DNA of 64,000 nucleotides from Pseudomonas nicosulfuronedens (GTDB lineage: Bacteria; Pseudomonadota; Gammaproteobacteria; Pseudomonadales; Pseudomonadaceae): positions 1 through 64,000 of the forward strand of contig NZ_SWDV01000040.1 in assembly GCF_005877905.1 (NCBI RefSeq), read 5' to 3'. Positions 19,513 through 29,996 of the stretch are shown piece by piece. The translations under genes and the position numbers were made by a program. The notes beneath the pieces were generated by a model. The model was not told where the DNA came from. It searched no databases and saw only the letters and a list, made by a program, of their open reading frames with translations. The first letter of the stretch is position 1, and each line of letters opens with the position of its first letter.

Positions 19513-19571
19513 TTCATCCTCCCTACGGCTGGCGCGCAAACGGCAGCGGCGATTCTAGGGAAGAAGGCGGC

Positions 19572-20402
19572 TCACGGCGACTTCTGTTTCGCTTTCTGGC
19601 GCTCAAGGAAATCCACTTTCCACTGCTCGACGCCCAGGTGCTCGGAATCGAGACTCGCCTCGACGCCGTACTTGGCCTTGATCGCGGCCACCTCCGTGGC
19701 GTGGTCGACCAGGAAGCGGTCGAAGCGCTCAATCAGCTCACCCTGCTTCACCGTGGACAGGTGGAAGGCGCTGCGCGTATGGGGCAGCGAAGGATCGAAC
19801 ACCAGTGCTCCCGGTTTCGCGCGGACGTTGTCCAGATAATAGGTGGCGACCACTACGTTGAAGTAGACGCCGTCGGCCTGCTTCTTCAGCGCGGCATGAA
19901 TCATCTGCTTGAGGTCGGCGCTGGGCGCGAGGGCAATCTGCCCGGACTGCACCTGCTGTTCGTAACCGCGCGGCGTCCAGCCATCCACCAGCGCCAGCCG
20001 CTTCAAGGCAGCGACGCCCTGCCCCAGCCGCTCCGGCGCCACCAGCACGCCGTCGACGTACTCGGTCACCGGCTGGCTGTAGCGCAGGGTTTTCCCGGCT
20101 TTCTGCTCGAGCGCCCAGTTGGGGTTGTCCGGGTACTTGAGATCGACCTGCCCGGACAGCAAGGCCGGCAGCAGCGCATCCACCGGCAGCGGGCGATATT
20201 CCAGGGTAATACCGCTGGTGCTGGCGAACAGGTCCAGCACCTCGCGGGCGAAGCCCTGGTAATTGCCCTGCGCATCGGTGCTGTAGTGCGGAGCGAAAGC
20301 GAGGTTCTCGACGCCGACGAGGTAGGTCTGCGCCATGGCGGCACTTGATACACCGCTGGAAAGGATGCTGGCGAGCGCGCAGCAGAATGCCTTGAGCTTC
20401 AA
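19572..20402 (-). CDS. Periplasmic substrate-binding protein, SBP_bac_3 type, TTG start
   Basis: The 276-residue product has a signal peptide (LKLKAFCCALASILSSG..., cleavage after AMA) and a family-3 solute-binding fold typical of polar amino acid receptors (YLVGVENLAFAPHYS, GFAREVLDLF). The frame is open far upstream into moaA, but AAGGAG sits 5 bases before TTG 20402, which starts directly at the signal peptide. No ABC permease or ATPase is near, so it may be an orphan receptor. It lies 65 bases after moaA and 59 before the phosphatase gene. Confidence 0.8.
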   Translation of the reverse strand: MKLKAFCCALASILSSGVSSAAMAQTYLVGVENLAFAPHYSTDAQGNYQGFAREVLDLFASTSGITLEYRPLPVDALLPALLSGQVDLKYPDNPNWALEQKAGKTLRYSQPVTEYVDGVLVAPERLGQGVAALKRLALVDGWTPRGYEQQVQSGQIALAPSADLKQMIHAALKKQADGVYFNVVVATYYLDNVRAKPGALVFDPSLPHTRSAFHLSTVKQGELIERFDRFLVDHATEVAAIKAKYGVEASLDSEHLGVEQWKVDFLERQKAKQKSP

Positions 20403-20467
20403 ACGACTCTCCTTGTTGCCTGTTGTTTTTGTTCTGTCCGGCGGGTCGGGCGTCCGCCGTGGCGGAC

Positions 20468-21463
20468 TCAGCCGCCGGTCATGCTCATGAAGCGCAGCAC
20501 CTGCACCTGCTGATCGGCTTCGAAATGATGGCGTTCGGGCTTGAGCTGCAACGCCTGCATCAGTGCTTCGCGCAGGCGCAGGCTGTCGCCGGGGTGCTCG
20601 CGCAGCAGTTGGCGCAGGTCTAGCGCACCTTCGTGACCAAGACAGAGCACCAGCTTGCCTTCGGCGGTCACCCGCACCCGGTTGCAGTCGCCGCAGAAGT
20701 TGTGGCTGTGCGGGGAGATGAAGCCAATACGACTGGCGTAGCCGTCGATGCGGTAGTAGCGCGACGGACCGCCACTGCGCTCCGGCGTCGGCAGCAATTG
20801 CCAACGCTCGGCAAGCTGCGCGCGGACTTCGTCACTGCTGCACAGGGTCTGCTTGCGCTCGTGGCTGCTGACGCTGCCCAGCGGCATTTCCTCGATGAAG
20901 CTGATATCGATGCCCTTCTCCAGGGCGAAGGCCACCAGGTCGCAGACTTCGTCGTCGTTGCGCCCCTTCTGCACCACGGCATTGAGCTTGATGCGCTCGA
21001 AGCCGGCCTCGCGGGCAGCGTCGATGCCGTCGAGCACCTGCTCCAGCTTGTCGGAACGGGTGAAGGCGGCAAAGCGTTCGCGGCGCAGCGAATCAAGGCT
21101 GATATTCAGGCGGCGCACGCCGGCGGAGCGCAGCTCGGCCGCACGCTCGCGCAATTGCGAGCCGTTGGTGGTGATGGAGAGATCGTCCAGCTCAGGACGT
21201 GCGCCCAGTCTTGCCAGCAGGCCGGTCAGCCCCTTGCGTACCAGCGGCTCGCCGCCAGTGATACGAATGCGCTTCACACCCAGGCCGATGAAGGCGTCGG
21301 CGACAGCTTCGAGTTCTTCCAGGCTCAACACCTGGTCGCGCGGCAGGAACTGCATGTCTTCGCTCATGCAGTACGTGCAGCGGAAATCGCAGCGGTCGGT
21401 GACCGACAGGCGCAGGTAGGTGATGCGTCGACCGAAGGGGTCGACCAACTGGGAATCGGACAT
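20468..21463 (-). CDS. moaA: GTP 3',8-cyclase MoaA (molybdenum cofactor biosynthesis)
   Basis: The 331-residue radical SAM enzyme performs the first step of molybdopterin synthesis in the cytosol. It has the N-terminal cluster motif CDFRCTYCM, RITGGEPLVRKG, the C-terminal cluster cysteines in CGDCNRVRV and VLCLG, and the C-terminal Gly-Gly tail (SMTGG) needed for activity. The start MSDSQLVDP at ATG 21463 is preferred; the frame runs 27 codons further. It heads a run of five minus-strand genes and is divergent from the TetR gene. Confidence 0.95.
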   Translation of the reverse strand: MSDSQLVDPFGRRITYLRLSVTDRCDFRCTYCMSEDMQFLPRDQVLSLEELEAVADAFIGLGVKRIRITGGEPLVRKGLTGLLARLGARPELDDLSITTNGSQLRERAAELRSAGVRRLNISLDSLRRERFAAFTRSDKLEQVLDGIDAAREAGFERIKLNAVVQKGRNDDEVCDLVAFALEKGIDISFIEEMPLGSVSSHERKQTLCSSDEVRAQLAERWQLLPTPERSGGPSRYYRIDGYASRIGFISPHSHNFCGDCNRVRVTAEGKLVLCLGHEGALDLRQLLREHPGDSLRLREALMQALQLKPERHHFEADQQVQVLRFMSMTGG

Positions 21464-21566
21464 GGGCAGTGGGAAGTTCCGGATGGCAGGTGCCGAACGA
21501 AAGTGCGCTAGAAATACCTCAGAACGCCGTCGCTGTACACACAAAACCGACTCGCGAGTCAGGAAA

Positions 21567-21576
21567 ATGCGTACAA
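21567..21576 (-). promoter_or_regulatory. Candidate operator TTGTACGCAT upstream of the TetR gene
   Basis: Read on the minus strand this is TTGTACGCAT, nearly the same as four sites (22958-23190) in the gcl control region. It lies 87 bases before the TetR start, where an autoregulator would bind. Similarity and position are seen; binding is inferred. Confidence 0.45.
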
Positions 21577-21662
21577 GCCTTGAGTTGAGGGCTTCCGGAG
21601 CCCGGTGCTACCATGCCCGGCTTAGTTGGGTGACCACGCAATACAAGAAAGAAGACCAGCCA

Positions 21663-22316
21663 ATGACCAGCATTCGCGAGCGTAACCGGCGCCTCATCCT
21701 CCGAGCAGCCAGCGAGGAATTCGCCGAGAAGGGTTTCGCGGCGACCAAGACCAGCGACATCGCCGCTCGCGCCGGGCTGCCCAAGCCCAACGTCTACTAC
21801 TACTTCCAGTCCAAGGAAAATCTCTACCGCTGCGTGCTGGAAAGTGTGGTGGAGCCGCTGCTGCAGGCGTCCGCGCCGTTCCGCGAAGACGATGAGCCGA
21901 GCGAGGCGCTGCGCGCCTATATCCGTTCCAAGGTGAAGATTTCCCAGGAGCTGCCGCACGCGTCCAAGGTGTTCGCCAGCGAGCTGATGCACGGTGCGCC
22001 GCACCTGCCCAAGGAATACCTGGACGAACTGAACGCCCAGGCGCAGCGCAACATCGCCTGCCTGCAGAGCTGGATCGATCGCGGCCTGCTGGCGCCGGTG
22101 GACCCGCATCACCTGCTGTTCACCATCTGGGCGGCGACCCAGACCTACGCCGACTTCGACTGGCAGATCTCCATGGTCACCGGCAAGACCAGCCTGAGCG
22201 ACGCGGACTTCGAAGCCGCCACCGATACCATTACCCGCCTGGTGCTGCGTGGTACCGCGCCGGACAATGGCGGCGAGCCCAAGCCGCAGGGGCGTTTGCG
22301 GCCGTTGTCGATCTAA
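21663..22316 (+). CDS. TetR-family regulator, probable regulator of the glyoxylate operon
   Basis: The 217-residue protein has an N-terminal TetR helix-turn-helix (ILRAASEEFAEKGF, TKTSDIAARAGLPKPNVYYYF in pieces TSDIAARAG and NVYYYF) and a RutR-like ligand domain. ATG 21663 was chosen because it starts just before the helix-turn-helix; the frame is open for 81 more codons with no support. It precedes the gcl gene cluster, and TTGTAYRCAA-like sites lie in front of both itself and gcl, so it is the best candidate regulator. The ligand is unknown. Confidence 0.85.
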   Translation: MTSIRERNRRLILRAASEEFAEKGFAATKTSDIAARAGLPKPNVYYYFQSKENLYRCVLESVVEPLLQASAPFREDDEPSEALRAYIRSKVKISQELPHASKVFASELMHGAPHLPKEYLDELNAQAQRNIACLQSWIDRGLLAPVDPHHLLFTIWAATQTYADFDWQISMVTGKTSLSDADFEAATDTITRLVLRGTAPDNGGEPKPQGRLRPLSI

Positions 22317-22331
22317 CGGTTTTCGACCGCT

Positions 22332-22366
22332 GCCGCATGGGTATCGCTTCGCTCCACCCATCCTAC
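22332..22366. repeat. Half copy of the GTAGGATGGGTGGAGC repeat family
   Basis: ATGGGTATCGCTTCGCTCC followed by ACCCATCCTAC is the right arm of the repeat seen whole at 25921, 26974, 37825 and 60589. The left arm is missing. It sits 15 bases after the TetR stop. Confidence 0.75.
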
Positions 22367-22427
22367 TGGTGCCGCGGAAACGCGTAGGAGTGACGCGCGG
22401 TGATCTGCGCGCCCTTCCCTTCCTGAC

Positions 22428-22859
22428 TCAGCCCGCGTCAGCGACCAGGCCCAGCGCCTGCACGCCACGGATCGCGCATTGCTCGTCGATGTCCGAGGCG
22501 TCGCCGCTGATGCCGATGGCGCCTATCACTTCATTGGCCGAATTGCGGATCAGCACGCCGCCCGGTGCGGGCACCACGTTGCCCTGCGCCAGGGTGTTCA
22601 CCGCGGCAATGAACGACGGGCGCTGCTGAGCGTCCGCCGCCAGTACGCGCGACGACTTGCCCAGCGCCACCGCGCCCCACGCCTTGCCGATAGCGATCTG
22701 CGGACGAAGCATGCTCGCGCCATCCTCGCGCTGCAGGCTCAACAGGTGTCCGCCGGCATCCAGCACGGCAATGGTCAGCGGGGCGGTGGACAGCTCGCGA
22801 CTGGCGACCAGGGCGTGGCGGGTGATGTCCAGTGCAGTTTCCAGGCTCAGGGTGCTCAT
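22428..22859 (-). CDS. GlcG/HbpS-family protein
   Basis: The 143-residue protein has the GlcG-type pattern LTIAVLDAGGHLLSLQREDGA (parts: VLDAGGHL, REDGAS), GKAWGAVALG and the glycine-rich GGVLIRNSANEVIGAIGISG (parts: GGVLIR, GAIGISG). Family members bind haem or small ligands and often accompany glycolate/glyoxylate genes. ATG 22859 follows GAGGAAAA. It is divergent from gcl and shares its control region, which suggests a role in the same pathway; no catalytic role is established. Confidence 0.8.
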   Translation of the reverse strand: MSTLSLETALDITRHALVASRELSTAPLTIAVLDAGGHLLSLQREDGASMLRPQIAIGKAWGAVALGKSSRVLAADAQQRPSFIAAVNTLAQGNVVPAPGGVLIRNSANEVIGAIGISGDASDIDEQCAIRGVQALGLVADAG

Positions 22860-22957
22860 GGGGTTTTCCTCTTCAAGTTGATAAGACCGATCAAGGTGGA
22901 TAAGCCGGGGCAACGTCGCGCGCAGAAATCAAAGCTGCGCACACGCGTATCAGAAAT

Positions 22958-23200
22958 TTGTACGCAATCTAGTAGCCGCAGGTCTCACCCAAAGCAACTG
23001 AAAAGGACAATTCACATCTATTTTTGTATACATTTTTTCAAACGATAGTTTGACCTTGCGTTCAGGTTTTCGCCGAAAGCCTCGCAATAGAAGGCTTACA
23101 GGAAAAAATGACCGCTCAGTCCCTCGTATACAACCCGTCTTGACCTTCGTCGAATTGCCTGCCTAGAATCGCCTCAACTTTTGTACACAATCAGTATAAG
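22958..23200. promoter_or_regulatory. gcl control region with four TTGTAYRCAA-like sites
   Basis: Four near-identical 10-base sites occur at 22958 (TTGTACGCAA), 23024 (TTGTATACAT), 23124 (TCGTATACAA) and 23181 (TTGTACACAA). The last lies 4 bases before TATAAG (23195-23200), a likely -10 box of gcl. The region between the divergent glcG-like and gcl genes is 357 bases and locally AT-rich. A repressor bound at 23181 would block the promoter. The regulator is probably the nearby TetR protein. Confidence 0.55.
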
Positions 23201-23216
23201 AACCGAGGAACAAAAT

Positions 23217-24992
<1,776 letters not shown>

Positions 24993-25124
24993 CAGGACCG
25001 AACGACTCCTCCCTGCGGGGAGGAGCTGGGGGTGGACATTTCCTGGCGGGGAGTCCCCCACCCCCTGCTCTCTTTCTTGAAGAAGCCGAGCACCACGCAC
25101 CACCCGTTCAACAGGAGTGACCCC

Positions 25125-25907
25125 ATGCCCCGTTTCTGCGCCAACCTGTCCATGCTGTTCACCGAGGTGGACTTCCTCGACCGTTTCGAAGCCGCCGCGC
25201 GCGCCGGTTTCAGCGGTGTCGAGTACCTCTTTCCGTATGACGTCGAGGCCGAGGTGATCAAGGCCCGCCTGGACGCAAACCAGCTCGAACAAGTGCTGTT
25301 CAACCTGCCCGCCGGCGACTGGTCGAAAGGCGAGCGCGGCATCGCCTGCCACCCGGACCGCGTCGAGGAATTCCGCGCCGGTGTCGATAAGGCCATCGCC
25401 TACGCCAAGGTCCTGGGCAACACCCAGGTCAACTGCCTGGCCGGCATCCGTCCGCAGGGTTACGACTGCGCGACCATCGAGAACACCTTCCTGAACAACC
25501 TGGAGTTCGCGGCCGGCAAGCTCGAAGCCGCAGGCATCAAGCTGGTCATGGAAATGATCAACACGATCGACATTCCCGGCTTCTACCTGCAGACCACGAA
25601 ACAGGCCCAGGACATCCGCGAGAAGGTCGGCAGCGCCAACCTGTTCCTGCAGTACGACATCTACCACATGCAGATCATGGAAGGTGACCTGGCGCGGACC
25701 CTCGAGAAGAACCTCGCCTCGATAAACCACGTGCAGCTGGCCGACAACCCCGGCCGCCACGAGCCGGGCACCGGCGAGATCAACTACCGCTTCCTGTTCG
25801 ACCACCTGGACCGCATCGGCTACCGCGGCTGGGTCGGCTGCGAATACAAGCCCAAGACCACTACCGAAGCCGGCCTCGGCTGGCTGAAGAGCCACAACGT
25901 GGTGTGA
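25125..25907 (+). CDS. hyi: Hydroxypyruvate isomerase
   Basis: The 260-residue TIM-barrel enzyme of the xylose isomerase-like family interconverts hydroxypyruvate and tartronate semialdehyde. It starts MPRFCANLSMLFTEVDFLDR at ATG 25125 after AGGAGTGACC. Metal-binding acidic residues are visible in LVMEMIN, LQYDIYHMQ and GCEYKP. It follows gcl by 132 bases, where a GC-rich hairpin (CTCCTCCC / GGGGAGGAG, about 25007-25026) lies, and precedes a REP repeat. Confidence 0.95.
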   Translation: MPRFCANLSMLFTEVDFLDRFEAAARAGFSGVEYLFPYDVEAEVIKARLDANQLEQVLFNLPAGDWSKGERGIACHPDRVEEFRAGVDKAIAYAKVLGNTQVNCLAGIRPQGYDCATIENTFLNNLEFAAGKLEAAGIKLVMEMINTIDIPGFYLQTTKQAQDIREKVGSANLFLQYDIYHMQIMEGDLARTLEKNLASINHVQLADNPGRHEPGTGEINYRFLFDHLDRIGYRGWVGCEYKPKTTTEAGLGWLKSHNVV

Positions 25908-25920
25908 CCCGACTCACTTC

Positions 25921-26001
25921 GTAGGATGGCGTGGAGCGCAGCGATACCCATCGATCCCTGCACCATTGGGTGATGGGTATCGCAAGCTCCACCCATCCTA
26001 C
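25921..26001. repeat. REP-like inverted repeat, family 1, copy B
   Basis: The element runs from GTAGGATGGCGTGGAGC to GCTCCACCCATCCTAC, two arms facing each other with GCGATACCCATC / GATGGGTATCGC inside. It sits 13 bases after the hyi stop, within the hyi-glxR gap. Four further copies or part copies are in the window. Confidence 0.9.
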
Positions 26002-26071
26002 GGCCTGCACATCGACTCCTTGGGTACGCAGGGAGCCGAATGCCCAACAAGAACAACCAGGAGAATTCCTC

Positions 26072-26962
26072 ATGGCCAAAATCGGATTCATCGGCACCGG
26101 CATCATGGGCCTGCCCATGGCACTGAACCTGCAGAAAGCCGGTCACCAGATCTTCGTTTCCACCCACCACGATGCCGCTCCCGCCGAGCTGGCCAACGGC
26201 GGCGCCGTCGCCCTGGCCAACCCCAAGGAAGTCGCCCAGGAAGCCGAGTTCATCATCGTGATGGTCCCGGACACCCCGCAGGTGGAAGATGTACTGTTCC
26301 GCAAGGACGGCATCGCCGAAGGCGTGGGCCCGAACAAGGTGGTGATCGACATGAGCTCGATCTCCCCCACCGCCACCAAGACCTTCGCCGAGAAGATCAA
26401 GGCCACCGGCGCGCAGTACCTGGACGCCCCGGTCTCCGGCGGTGAAGTCGGTGCCAAGGCCGCTTCCCTGAGCATCATGGTCGGCGGCTGCCCGAATACC
26501 TTCGAACGCGCCCTGCCGCTGTTCCAGGCCATGGGCAAGAACATCACCCGCGTCGGCGGCAATGGCGATGGCCAGACCGCCAAGGTGGCCAACCAGATCA
26601 TCGTCGCCCTGAACATCCAGGCAGTCGCCGAAGCCCTGCTGTTCGCTGCGAAGAACGGCGCCGATCCGGCCAAGGTGCGTGAAGCGCTGATGGGCGGCTT
26701 CGCCTCCTCGCGCATTCTCGAAGTGCACGGTGATCGCATGGTCAAGGGCACCTTCGATCCGGGCTTCCGCATCAGCCTGCACCAGAAGGACCTCAACCTG
26801 GCCCTGGCCGGCGCTCGCGAACTGGGCCTGAACCTGCCCAACACCGCCAACGCCCAGCAGGTGTTCAGCACCTGCGCCGCCATCGGCGGCAGCAACTGGG
26901 ACCACTCCGGCCTGATCAAGGGCCTGGAGCACATGGCCAACTTCTCCATCCGCAAGGACTGA
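26072..26962 (+). CDS. glxR: 2-hydroxy-3-oxopropionate (tartronate semialdehyde) reductase
   Basis: The 296-residue beta-hydroxyacid dehydrogenase reduces tartronate semialdehyde to D-glycerate with NAD(P)H. It has the Rossmann motif GFIGTGIMGLPMALNL at the N-terminus, the substrate-binding DAPVSGGEVGA and the catalytic Lys in GQTAKVANQ. CAGGAGAAT precedes the ATG at 26072. REP repeats flank it on both sides but the pathway order gcl-hyi-glxR is intact. Confidence 0.96.
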   Translation: MAKIGFIGTGIMGLPMALNLQKAGHQIFVSTHHDAAPAELANGGAVALANPKEVAQEAEFIIVMVPDTPQVEDVLFRKDGIAEGVGPNKVVIDMSSISPTATKTFAEKIKATGAQYLDAPVSGGEVGAKAASLSIMVGGCPNTFERALPLFQAMGKNITRVGGNGDGQTAKVANQIIVALNIQAVAEALLFAAKNGADPAKVREALMGGFASSRILEVHGDRMVKGTFDPGFRISLHQKDLNLALAGARELGLNLPNTANAQQVFSTCAAIGGSNWDHSGLIKGLEHMANFSIRKD

Positions 26963-26973
26963 GAAGTGCATTC

Positions 26974-27054
26974 GTAGGATGGGTGGAGCTTGCGATACCC
27001 ATCATTCAGGGGCACCAGGATCGATGGGTATCGCTTCGCTCCACACCATCCTAC
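26974..27054. repeat. REP-like inverted repeat, family 1, copy C
   Basis: The arms are GTAGGATGGGTGGAGC and GCTCCACACCATCCTAC, with GCGATACCCAT / ATGGGTATCGC inside. It starts 12 bases after the glxR stop. With the following sequence it makes a 308-base gap before ttuD. Confidence 0.9.
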
Positions 27055-27145
27055 GAAGAGCAGGTTGTACGGCGGATAAGCCAGCAAGGGCAAAGTGATG
27101 GGCGACGTTATGGGAGTGGCGTCGCCCGCCACGCTGCAAAGCGAC

Positions 27146-27195
27146 TCGAACACCCGGCCGGTGGGAATCACGGCCTCGCCGGCCGGGGCGTTCGA
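27146..27195. repeat. Long GC-rich inverted repeat upstream of ttuD
   Basis: TCGAACACCCGGCCGG (27146-27161) pairs with CCGGCCGGGGCGTTCGA (27179-27195), with one bulged base and a 17-base loop. There is no T run on either side, so it is not a standard terminator. It lies 76 bases before the ttuD start. The rest of the 27055-27270 gap holds no gene I can support. Confidence 0.6.
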
Positions 27196-27270
27196 ATCCA
27201 TCGCTGAGTCTCCTTTTGCGAAGGCGACTGAGCCATGGATACACCACAAGAAGAATCACGGGAGCCTGTC

Positions 27271-28542
27271 ATGAGCCTCGACCCACGCGCCTTCCTGCGC
27301 GAGCTGTTCGACACCGCCATTGCCGCCGCGCATCCGGCCCAGGTACTGGCGCAGCACCTGCCCACCGATAAGGGCGGCCGCACCATCGTCATCGGCGCCG
27401 GCAAGGCTGCCGGCGCCATGGCCGAAGTCGCCGAGAAGCACTGGAAAGGTGAGGTCCAGGGTCTGGTGGTCGCGCCTTATGGCTACGGAGCCGAGTGCCG
27501 CAGCATCGAAGTGGTGGAAGCCTCGCACCCGGTGCCGGACGATGCCGGTGAACGCGTCGCGCGCCGCGTGCTGGAGCTGATCAGCGGCCTCAGCGAGAAC
27601 GACCGGGTGATCTTCCTGCTCTCCGGTGGCGGCTCTGCCCTGCTCGCCCTGCCGGCCGAAGGCATCAGCCTCGACGACAAGCGCAGCGTGAACAAGGCAC
27701 TGCTGAAATCCGGCGCCGCCATCAGCGAAATGAACTGCGTGCGCAAGCACCTCTCCGCCATCAAGGGCGGCCGCCTGGCCCGCGCCTGCTGGCCGGCCAG
27801 CGTCTACACCTATGCGATTTCCGACGTGCCCGGCGACGAGGCCACGGTGATCGCTTCCGGCCCCACCGTGGGCGACCCGACCACCTCGGCCGACGCCCTG
27901 GCGATCCTCAAGCGCTACGCCATCGACATCCCGGCGAACGTCCGCGCCTGGCTGGAAGACCCGCGCTCGGAGACCGTCAAACCCGGTGACGAGTGCCTGT
28001 CGCGCAGCCACTTCAAGCTGATCGCCACGCCCCAGCACTCCATCGACGCGGTGGCTGCCAAGGCTGAAGCCGCCGGCATCCCGACACTGATCCTGGGCGA
28101 CCTGGAAGGCGAGTCCCGCGAGGTGGCCAAGGTCCACGCCGGCATCGCCCGGCAGATCCGCAAGCATGGCCAGCCGATGAAAGCACCGTGCCTGATCCTC
28201 TCCGGTGGCGAGACCACCGTGACCGTGCGCGGCAATGGCCGTGGCGGACGCAACGCCGAGTTTCTCCTCAGCCTCACCGCCGACCTGAAAGGTGAACCGA
28301 ACATCTGGGCCCTGGCGGGGGACACCGACGGCATCGACGGCATGGAAAGCAACGCCGGTGCCCTGATGAGTCCGTGCAGCTACAACCGCGCCCTCAAGGC
28401 CGGCCTGAACCCGCTGCACGAGCTCGACAACAACAACGGCTACGGCTTCTTCGCCGAACTGGGCGACCTGGTCATCACCAAGCCGACCCGAACCAACGTC
28501 AACGACTTCCGCGCCATCCTGGTCCTCGAGAACGACAAATGA
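27271..28542 (+). CDS. ttuD: Glycerate 2-kinase / hydroxypyruvate reductase (MOFRL family)
   Basis: The 423-residue protein has the GckA/TtuD fold: IVIGAGKAAGAMAE near the N-terminus, FLLSGGGSALL, MNCVRKHLSAIKGGRLA, and the C-terminal MOFRL domain with GRGGRNAEFLLSL and GDTDGIDG. Annotated historically as hydroxypyruvate reductase, this family phosphorylates D-glycerate to 2-phosphoglycerate. The ATG at 27271 has GGGAG 7 bases upstream; an in-frame ATG at 27235 has none. Its TGA overlaps the pyk ATG (ATGA), giving coupled translation into pyk. Confidence 0.93.
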   Translation: MSLDPRAFLRELFDTAIAAAHPAQVLAQHLPTDKGGRTIVIGAGKAAGAMAEVAEKHWKGEVQGLVVAPYGYGAECRSIEVVEASHPVPDDAGERVARRVLELISGLSENDRVIFLLSGGGSALLALPAEGISLDDKRSVNKALLKSGAAISEMNCVRKHLSAIKGGRLARACWPASVYTYAISDVPGDEATVIASGPTVGDPTTSADALAILKRYAIDIPANVRAWLEDPRSETVKPGDECLSRSHFKLIATPQHSIDAVAAKAEAAGIPTLILGDLEGESREVAKVHAGIARQIRKHGQPMKAPCLILSGGETTVTVRGNGRGGRNAEFLLSLTADLKGEPNIWALAGDTDGIDGMESNAGALMSPCSYNRALKAGLNPLHELDNNNGYGFFAELGDLVITKPTRTNVNDFRAILVLENDK

Positions 28543-29969
28543 CTCCTGACAAGAAAGTAAAAATCCTCGCGACCCTGGGCCCGGCGATCAAAAGCCGCGA
28601 CGACATCCGCGCGCTGGTGGAAGCCGGCGCCAACCTGTTCCGCCTGAACTTCAGCCACGGCGAATACAGCGACCACGCCCAGCGTTTCGCCTGGGTGCGG
28701 GAAGTGGAAGCCGAGCTGAACTACCCCATCGGCATCCTCATGGACCTGCAAGGGCCGAAGCTGCGCGTGGGTCGTTTCTCCGAAGGTGCGGTGCAGTTGG
28801 AGAAGGGCCAGACCTTCACCCTCGACCTCAACGACGCACCGGGCGACCAGCAGCGTGTCATGCTGCCCCACCCGGAAATCATCCAGGCGCTGGAGCCGGG
28901 CATGAGCCTGCTGCTGGACGACGGCAAGATCCGCCTGCAGGTGCTCAATGCCCACAGCGACGCCATCGAGACCCGCGTGATGAACAGCGGCGAGCTGTCC
29001 GATCGCAAGGGTGTCAACGTTCCCGAAGCCGTGCTCAAGCTCAGCCCGCTGACCGCCAAGGATCGCCGTGACCTGGAATTCGGCCTGGAGCTGGGCGTGG
29101 ACTGGGTCGCCCTGTCCTTCGTGCAGCGCCCCGAAGACATCGAGGAAGCCCGCGCACTGATCGGCGACAAGGCGTTCCTCATGGCCAAGATCGAGAAGCC
29201 CTCGGCGGTGCAGTCCATCGAAGCCATCGCCCGCCTCTCCGACGCGATCATGGTCGCCCGTGGCGACCTCGGCGTGGAGATGCCGGCCGAGAGTGTGCCG
29301 GGCATCCAGAAGCGCATCATCCAGGTCTGCCGCCAGCTTGGACGCCCGGTGGTGGTGGCGACGCAGATGCTCGAATCCATGCGTTTCTCCCCGGCGCCAA
29401 CCCGCGCCGAGGTGACCGACGTGGCCAACGCCGTCAGCGAAGGCGCCGACTGCGTGATGCTCAGCGCCGAGAGCGCCTCGGGCCAGTATCCGCGCGAGGC
29501 AGTGGAGATGATGGCGAAGATCATCCGCCAGGTCGAAGCCGAGCCGGACTACCAGGCAACGCTGGAAATCAACCGTCCGGAACCGGACGCCACCGTCTCC
29601 GACGCCATCAGCTGCGCGATCCGCCGGATCAGTCGCATCCTGCCAGTGGCGGTGCTGGTGAACTACACCGAGTCCGGCGCCTCGACCCTGCGCGCCTCCC
29701 GCGAACGGCCCAAGGCACCGATCCTCAGCCTCACCCCGCAACTGAAATCCGCCCGCCGCCTGACCGTGGCCTGGGGCGTCCATTCGGTGGTCAACGCGCA
29801 GCTCGCCCATGTCGACGAGATCTGCTCCACCGCCCTGGACATCGCCCTGGCCCAGCGCATGGCACGCCGTGGCGACACCGTGGTGATCACCGCCGGCGTG
29901 CCCTTCGGCCAGCCGGGCAGCACCAACATGCTGCGGATCGAGACGGTGGCGCCGGCACTGGAAGTTTGA
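28539..29969 (+). CDS. pykF: Pyruvate kinase
   Basis: The 476-residue enzyme turns phosphoenolpyruvate and ADP into pyruvate and ATP. It has KILATLGPAIKSRDDI, LFRLNFSHG, MDLQGPKLRVG, the signature IMVARGDLGVEMP and the allosteric C domain. The start overlaps the ttuD stop. Having a pyruvate kinase at the end of the glyoxylate operon completes a glyoxylate to glycerate to 2PG to PEP to pyruvate route (enolase is elsewhere). A cluster of inverted repeats follows. Confidence 0.95.
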   Translation: MTPDKKVKILATLGPAIKSRDDIRALVEAGANLFRLNFSHGEYSDHAQRFAWVREVEAELNYPIGILMDLQGPKLRVGRFSEGAVQLEKGQTFTLDLNDAPGDQQRVMLPHPEIIQALEPGMSLLLDDGKIRLQVLNAHSDAIETRVMNSGELSDRKGVNVPEAVLKLSPLTAKDRRDLEFGLELGVDWVALSFVQRPEDIEEARALIGDKAFLMAKIEKPSAVQSIEAIARLSDAIMVARGDLGVEMPAESVPGIQKRIIQVCRQLGRPVVVATQMLESMRFSPAPTRAEVTDVANAVSEGADCVMLSAESASGQYPREAVEMMAKIIRQVEAEPDYQATLEINRPEPDATVSDAISCAIRRISRILPVAVLVNYTESGASTLRASRERPKAPILSLTPQLKSARRLTVAWGVHSVVNAQLAHVDEICSTALDIALAQRMARRGDTVVITAGVPFGQPGSTNMLRIETVAPALEV

Positions 29970-29996
29970 TTCAAGCCTGAGAGTCCCTCTCCCGAA

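Noticed and set aside
27055..27249. Minus-strand coding frame in the glxR-ttuD gap
   Set aside because: It spans a long hairpin and a REP copy and runs on into the antisense of glxR, so the sequence is explained by repeats.
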